Shown one piece after another: positions 58,035-64,000 of a stretch of 64,000 bases of DNA. A program made the position numbers and the translations under genes. Position 1 is the stretch's first letter; each line of letters begins with the position of its first letter. The notes below the pieces were generated by a model that was not told where the DNA came from, ran no database searches, and saw only the letters and a program-made list of their open reading frames with translations. The DNA comes from Liolophura sinensis (Eukaryota; Mollusca; Polyplacophora; Chitonida; Chitonidae): positions 79,948,028 through 80,012,027 of the forward strand of contig NC_088295.1 in the NCBI RefSeq assembly GCF_032854445.1. Direction: 5' to 3'.

Positions 58035-59334
58035 GAGAGGACAAAGAAGTGAGCCATTCATTCTTTGTGTTGACTAGATCTTATTACAGATATAAAACTG
58101 CAAAACTTCAAATCGTGTCGTGTAGGAGAGGCTTCCTACCTATCCCCTTGGGTAACATCGTCCCTCAGAACGATGCACCGAAGAGAGCTGGGTGTCTTAA
58201 CTAATCATTTAAACAAGTCAACCTTTTATTCTGAAATGGTAAAATGTTTGTGACGAATACGTACGTTATACATGGTTATGCCCTACAATCCTCGGACATG
58301 GTGATTAGCCTACATTAAAACACTGATGTCGTCATTTAGCGCTTCGTATTGGCTTAACCAATGGGTTTGTGTGTTAGTATTTCCGGAAAAGTACAGGGGG
58401 ACAGAACCAATTTATTTTATTGTTGACTATATTGGTATTTTGTTCAATGAAATCGATGTTGAGAATTTCCTAATCCAAAATAGTTCTCTTACTTTGTCCT
58501 TTACGTTTAGGGCATCGGAGCATCAAAGCCACTTATAAAAAACACGGTATTCTTTGAGCACTTACTTATGGCTGTTGCAGACAATAGAAGATGTACCACA
58601 GTGGTTTCTATATAATTGATTTGAGCATTTACTTTCCTTTGACAAGAGAACAGGATTGAGGAAAGTTTCTTTATGCCTACCGTGGCACTGGGATGATTGA
58701 TTAGTTGTCAGAGTTGGTTTTAGTGCAAGTCTGAATCGGAACCGAAACATCTGCTTAAGCTTCACCGGGAAACAAAAGACATCCTCAGCGTTAACCTTGG
58801 CGCTCTATATTTAAAAAGACTTTTTTATTGTCAACAAGGAATCGCGGACGCTTTTTGTTCAATACAATTTTAATGATCTAGATTTCCGAACACGTTGCCC
58901 TTAGGAATCCCATGCGAACCTTAATCCTTGACCCTTCATGCCCTTAATCCTTGACCCTTCATGCCAAGCAGGATTTTCATGTTCAAAAGGATGCCCAGCA
59001 ACCACCAAAAATAAGTAACGGTCGCTTTTGTGTTATTCTCTTTTTCTGTTTTTCAACTTCAAGGTATTCTCAAAGTAAATACGGCATCGTTTTATTCCCC
59101 TGTGTTCCAGTCAAGCCAAAAGATCAAAGAAACGGTATGCCTGAGATTGGAAAAAAATGCACATATCGCGGGTATCGTCACCACTCTAGTTTTACATTCT
59201 GTAAAACAGTATTCATTTACAGTACTACGTAAAGTTTATTACCAACAGAAGCGTTTCGTTTTTAAACGCAATTCTGTTCCAGTTTAGAAACGCGTCCTGT
59301 CTTTTATTCGTAAAAAGTATATTTGGTAACTACA

Positions 59335-60485
59335 GAGATGTGTTTATCATAGTAAACTTGTGAAATGGTTACATAGTTATGTGGTGGATATTTTCAATAA
59401 GCACAAGTTGTCTAGTCAATATGGCAGTCGTGATATTATATTCTGTTTCTTTTAGTCAATCGCCTATATTCACGCCTGTAACAGTCGTACTCACCTCCAA
59501 AATTGCCTTTTGTTGGTGACGTGTAAGACAACAAGCTCAACTTGATTTGCCGTCCTTCTATACTATGGTAAGAAATATGCAGTTGGAGTAATTTTTCTAA
59601 TTCATAATGCTTAGTTCTGACGCCAAGAACTCATTGCCTGGGATAACGTCAGGATTATTTAAAAACCAGAGGCATGCTGGATATTGAGCGGAGTTGACCA
59701 TTTTTTACGGAGGGCGACAACAGTTACCTGAACTGCTATTAACTTCATTGTAAACCCTGTGTTTGACTCTGACATATTTGAAATTGTTTACCCGTTTTGG
59801 CATAAAGTAACCTTGATAAATGAATTTTATTTTATTTCTTGTGCTACATATTTTCACGGCAGTATGGGTTTAGAGAGCATTCTGTTATAAAGGGGAAAAA
59901 AACAATGAATTCGCGGAGACAGTGATTTAGGCTGAGTTACTGGGTGGAGTCTGTTCTAATCGTTGCTGGTGGAGCCATTGTAAAACCAATTCCTCTCCAC
60001 CCCCATTGTTCAGCATGACACTTACTTTCGAATATAATGCGATCTTGCCATGGAAATCGAGCTGATGTAGTTCAACATTATGCATTAGAAATAGTGTTCT
60101 ATCTTCATTTTCTTTGCAAGAATATCGCCTTTCAACATATATATGTGTATTGCCTTTGTCATATCACTGACTAAAGGCAATTTTGGTAGTGAGTATGACC
60201 AATTTTCCATACAGCTGACTGGCGTCTGTTTAAAAGGCGACTATTTAAAAGAAGTAGGCTATAGGTGTAAACTGCAGCTAAACATGTAAACGTGTTTAAT
60301 ATAGTAAACGTGTTACTTGTGAAATTCACCTTGTAAACATGTAAACATTTTTACATATACATTTATAAGCATTTCACACGTATCTATGAAGACAATCGTG
60401 TTTACCGGACTAATTGTATTTATTGAATATATCCACCACATACATGATTATGTGAACACTTCCATGCTTATTATAGCAAACACAT
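59335..60485. mobile_element. Fold-back (MITE-like) element spanning the copy C-arm join
   Basis: The outer imperfect inverted repeats are about 59,338-59,415 (ATGTGGTGGATATTTTCAAT) and about 60,400-60,480 (ATTGAATATATCCACCACAT). An inner pair is about 59,450-59,515 (CGTACTCACCTCCAAAATTG) and 60,165-60,250 (CAATTTTGGTAGTGAGTATG). No transposase is seen. The TCAA (TTAA in copy A) lies just inside the left outer arm. No target duplication was identified, so element status is inferred from the symmetry. Confidence 0.6.
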
Positions 60486-60717
60486 AACATTTGTTACACA
60501 GTATGGGAAACTGGTTAATCAAGGATAGAAGTGTGTATATAAAATCCAGATAGCCGTAAACGAAATTTTGAAACAGCGGAAGTAATGACTCAAATCACCA
60601 TGCTATACCACCGGAGTCATTTCCGCGCATACCCCGATACCATATAAGTTGGTGAGATATTTATGAACACAAATACCATAAACCAGTTCAAAATTACTCT
60701 GTACTTTAAAACACCAA

Positions 60718-60936
60718 ATGCGAGAATACCAGGAAGGCGTGTCTTTAGCACATGGCGTGACACTTTTATTGAGACGTGTCAACACGTCACTGAACGAAAA
60801 GATTGGAGGGGCAGACAAGTCTTGGCAGCTATGTTCAGTCTTACTCTATGACTTTACTGTTTACAAAATGGATTTATTAACTGACGAAGATATAAATTTA
60901 CATACCATTAAAAAAGAAAAAGAGACGAGCCTATGA
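60718..60936 (+). CDS. Small ORF of 72 codons, right-arm copy, unknown
   Basis: Counterpart of 46,203-46,421 (starts MREYQEGVSLAHG; K, L and N replace R, P and K). No recognisable function. Confidence 0.2.
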   Translation: MREYQEGVSLAHGVTLLLRRVNTSLNEKIGGADKSWQLCSVLLYDFTVYKMDLLTDEDINLHTIKKEKETSL

Positions 60937-61454
60937 AAAGGAATGAATTATATTTAACACGGATGTAGCAGGTGTTCAACCTCATTTTCTTATAGCTAAT
61001 ATAACTTTTTTTTACGTTTGTTAAGATTGGACAAGAATCATAGTGAAAATCATGAATTAAATTTTGCCTATTTCATGCTAACGGATAAATTAATACAATA
61101 AGCAGGGAGACATAGAAATTACAAAATGTTTGCTAGATTATAAAGTTGGCGAGAGGATTTCCTCACCGAGGAACTTTCTAGTTTTACGTCATTGTGCTTG
61201 CTTCAGTGGTGTGTGCACGAGTATGGTGGTAGGGTAGCATCTTTTTTCCTTTAAGTAATGTCAAAATCAGTGATGTCCAAATTTTTATTATAATGTAAAA
61301 ATAAGCAAATCCTTCAAATCGAATTTTTGTTTTTATAGTTTATCAGAATCATTTTAACAATAACTAGTACAGGTGTTAGTCTCTTTTTAACTGAAAGGCA
61401 ATAGTTGGAGCTAGTACTGGTAAACATCCAGCAAAATTGATTTGATTGGGGAAT

Positions 61455-62945
61455 AGGACTTCAAGGAGTAGATATCCTGGTGAACACCAACACCCACATG
61501 AACCATAAACTAACACTGGGTTTGTTGTATAGGCCTTCAAGGAGTAGATATCCTGGTGACCACCAACACCCACATGAACCATAAACTAACACTGGGTTTG
61601 TGTATAGGCCTTTAAGGAGTAGATATCCTGGTGACCACCAACACCCACATGAACCATAAACTAACACTGGATTTGTGTATAAACCTTCAAGAAGTAAATA
61701 TCCTGGTGACCACCAACACACATATGAACCATAAACTAACACTGGATTTGTGTATAGGCCTTCAAGGAGTAGATACCCTGGTGACCACCAACACCCACAT
61801 GAACCATAAACTAACACTGGGTTTGTGTATAGGCCTTCAAGGAGTAGATATCCTGGTGACCACCAACACCCATATGAACCATAAACTAACACTGGATTTG
61901 TGTATAGGCCTTCAAGGAGTAGATATCCTGGTGACCACCAACACCCACATGAACCATAAACTAACACTGGATTTGTGTATAGGCCTTCAAGGAGTAGATA
62001 TCCTGGTGACCATCAACACCCACATGAACCATAAACTAACACTGGATTTGTGTATAAACCTTTAAGAAGTAAATATCCTGGTGACCACCAACACACATAT
62101 GAACCATAAACTACCACTGGATTTGTGTATAGGCCTTCAAGGAGTAGATATCCTGGTGACCACCAACACCCACATGAACCATAAACTAACACTGGATTTG
62201 TGTATAGGCCTTCAAGGAGTAGATATCCTGGTGACCACCAACACCCACATGAACCATAAACTAACACTGGGTTTGTGTATAGACCTTCAAGGAGTAGATA
62301 TCCTGGTGACCACCAACACCCACATGAACCATAAACTAACACTGGATTTGTGTATAGGCCTTCAAGGAGTAGATATCCTGGTGACCACCAACACCCACAT
62401 GAACCATAAACTAACACTGGGTTTGTGTATAGGCCTTCAAGGAGTAGATATCCTGGTGACCACCAACACCCACATGAACCATAAACTAACACTGGATTTG
62501 TGTATAGGCCTTCAAGGAGTAGATATCCTGGTGACCACCAACACCCACATGAACCATAAACTAACACTGGATTTGTGTATAGGCCTTCAAGGAGTAGATA
62601 TCCTGGTGACCACCAACACCCACATGAACCATAAACTAACACTGGGTTTGTGTATAGGCCTTCAAGGAGTAGATATCCTGGTGACCACCAACACCCACAT
62701 GAACCATAAACTAACACTGGATTTGTGTATAGGCCTTCAAGCAGTAGATATCCTGGTGACCACCAACACCCACATGAACCATAAACTAACACTGGATTTG
62801 TGTATAAACCTTCAAGAAGTAAATATCCTGGTGACCACCAACACACATATGAACTATAAACTAACACTGGATTTGTGTATAGGCCTTCAAGGAGTAGATA
62901 TCCTGGTGACCACGAACATCCACATGAACCATAATCCACTGTAAG
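61455..62945. repeat. 75-bp minisatellite, long allele (about 20 units)
   Basis: Unit: TTCAAGGAGTAGATATCCTG, then GTGACCACCAACACCCACAT, then GAACCATAAACTAACACTGG, then (G/A)TTTGTGTATAGGCC, 75 bp. Variants: GGGTTTG or GGATTTG; AACCTTCAAGAAGTAAATAT with ACACATATGAAC. It is open over 315 codons on the minus strand and 287 on the plus strand, a by-product of the 3n period. Compare the short allele at 45,400-45,800. Confidence 0.95.
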
Positions 62946-62959
62946 ACTGGATTTCCGCA

Positions 62960-63835
62960 AAGGCCTCGATTGTATTGAATAACGTTATTCATGGATAACA
63001 AATGACATGTAATATATGGATAATATTCCATCATCCATCCTACACAGAGCCAACATCAAAAGACACAAAAACCCTCTCAAGACTCCTTTCCCAGTTTCTT
63101 CCCATGACACTGTCCAACTTTTGACTAAACCCCCCGTCGTCTCAACCCTCTAGGCAAGCTTGTCGAAAAAAGGCGACTAACCTAAAGCTCTGCCGTGTGG
63201 GCCCGCTGAATATAATAGGCTCAAATGTGTGAGAGGCAATCAGGAAGCGACCTTATTGTCGTCCGTTGCGACCCGTAATCTCAGGTCGGGATCTTGGTGG
63301 CTGAAGGCGCGTTGGTCTAGCGAGATCCTCACACCCAACACTCCACTTTGGCTCTTACTTGGAGAGAGGCAGGAGGTCGGATGGGCCCGGTCTGATCTAT
63401 CGGCTTGGCCACGTCTTGCCTCTCCGTAGTCCCAAAATTTCTCCATAACACCACTCCTTAGAGAAAAAATGTTATTTCTGAAAATTCGTTCGCATGACTA
63501 CGTTTTGCTCATGGATCAATACGTGTAGTACGCGTCTTTTGTGTGACCTTATTCACTCGGTGAGAGACGGAGGAGCTCGTGATGGGTAACTGGGTTTGCT
63601 TATTGAGGCCATCTATTCGAGTATACCCCATGTGGTTTCCTTGATGCGTTTCCTGTTGGGTATCCCCACGTTCAGACATCGCCCTTGTTGACACTCTTGG
63701 TGGGTGGGGGACACTTGGGGTGAATTCTTATTTTATATGTATTATGTCTTCAATAAAACTTTCGTCGAAGGTACCTCTCCGATCTTTTTCTTAGTTGACT
63801 TCAAGTGCTTATAAAAAGACGAAGTTTTTGTCCCA
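62960..63835. other. No gene; sequence between minisatellite and LINE ORF1
   Basis: Counterpart of 44,530-45,360 in reverse. Short frames (61-68 codons) are mirrored in both arms but have no motif. Confidence 0.35.
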
Positions 63836-63839
63836 CCCG

Positions 63840-64000
63840 CTTGATAATGGACAGGACAGTTGGCCTGCTTTTTTCGTTCTTTCAACTAGGAGTGAACAAA
63901 AACTGGCCTCTAAAATTCATCCTTTTGTATTAAAAGGGGCTTTAAACGGCACAGCAGGTACTTAAAAAACCGTTAAAAAAAACTACGACATCGAGACATT
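63840..64000 (+). pseudogene. Start of LINE ORF1 (right arm), runs off the window
   Basis: TCGTTCTTTCAACTAGGAGT, then KLASKIHPFVLKGALNGTAG-like codons and CTTAAAAAACCGTTAAAAAA, as in the left arm (44,326-44,480, minus). The rest lies beyond the window. Confidence 0.6.

Larger units (their letters stand above)
50330..59415 (+). repeat. Segmental duplication copy C
   Basis: Same orientation as copy A 1,910-11,076 and very close to it, including two SINEs that B lacks. It starts within the L1-like relic (so it has no CTL end) and ends at GTCTAG, followed by TCAA and the arm. It preserves the unit-to-arm continuity that the inversion has broken for copy A. Confidence 0.9.
59420..64000 (-). repeat. 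Inverted-pair arm, right copy (continues past the window)
   Basis: Reverse complement of 44,326-47,776, with about 15 more units of the 75-bp minisatellite. Confidence 0.9.

Noticed and set aside
62013-62960. Long ORF of 315 codons (minus) and 287 codons (plus) as a repeat-protein gene
   Set aside because: Both strands are open because the unit is 75 bp (25 codons) without stops. There is no start context, splice site or non-repeat domain, and unit variation is not biased to synonymous changes in either frame.

Overview
This is a 64 kb piece of animal nuclear DNA, AT-rich and packed with transposons. Genes are split into short exons with GT-AG introns and AATAAA signals. Several tRNA-headed SINE families end in (ACTC)n, (CATA)n or (AAATA)n tails. 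From memory this repeat mix is typical of molluscs, so a mollusc (or close lophotrochozoan) is my best guess; no marker gene proves it. I see no rRNA gene, CRISPR array, operon or intact virus.

The layout is dominated by a segmental duplication in three copies. Copy A is 1-11,076 (+). Copy B is about 12,640-25,090, reversed. Copy C is about 50,330-59,415 (+). Each carries the same eight-exon gene of unknown function, called U here. U is intact only in copy B (13,216-16,475, minus; 279 codons). Copy A has a one-base deletion in exon 6, and copy C has lost the GT of the exon 3 donor. In A and B the gene lies just downstream of a C-type-lectin-like (CTL) gene. The copy at 24,900-29,754 (minus) can be read in full as four exons with matching phases, giving a secreted 224-residue protein. 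Two decayed CTL exons lie at 31.1-31.3 kb and 35.06-35.36 kb. The last two exons of a probable peroxisomal trans-2-enoyl-CoA reductase (PECR-like) lie at 41.6-42.3 kb.

A second inverted pair is 44,326-47,776 against 59,420-64,000. It contains a 75-bp minisatellite (about 5 copies against about 20), a fold-back element and the start of a LINE ORF1.

The most informative observation is that the segment 11,077-47,780 looks like a clean inversion of about 36.7 kb with TTAA at both ends. Turning it back (i) rejoins the two halves of a LINE reverse transcriptase in frame, and (ii) rejoins copy A to its flanking arm exactly as the two are joined in copy C at 59,416-59,419 (TCAA there). In the restored order A, B and C are direct tandem copies, mostly CTL followed by U. 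A SINE shared by A and C but absent from B, with the empty site preserved, shows that A and C are the closer relatives.

Other content: a nearly intact Tc1 element in copy B with a precise empty site in copy A; a second broken Tc1; an L1-like LINE in all three copies; other LINE fragments; a tRNA-Asp-like relic; and a tandem array that repeats a CTL splice donor about seven times. The remaining intergenic stretches are AT-rich with no coding signal that I can defend.
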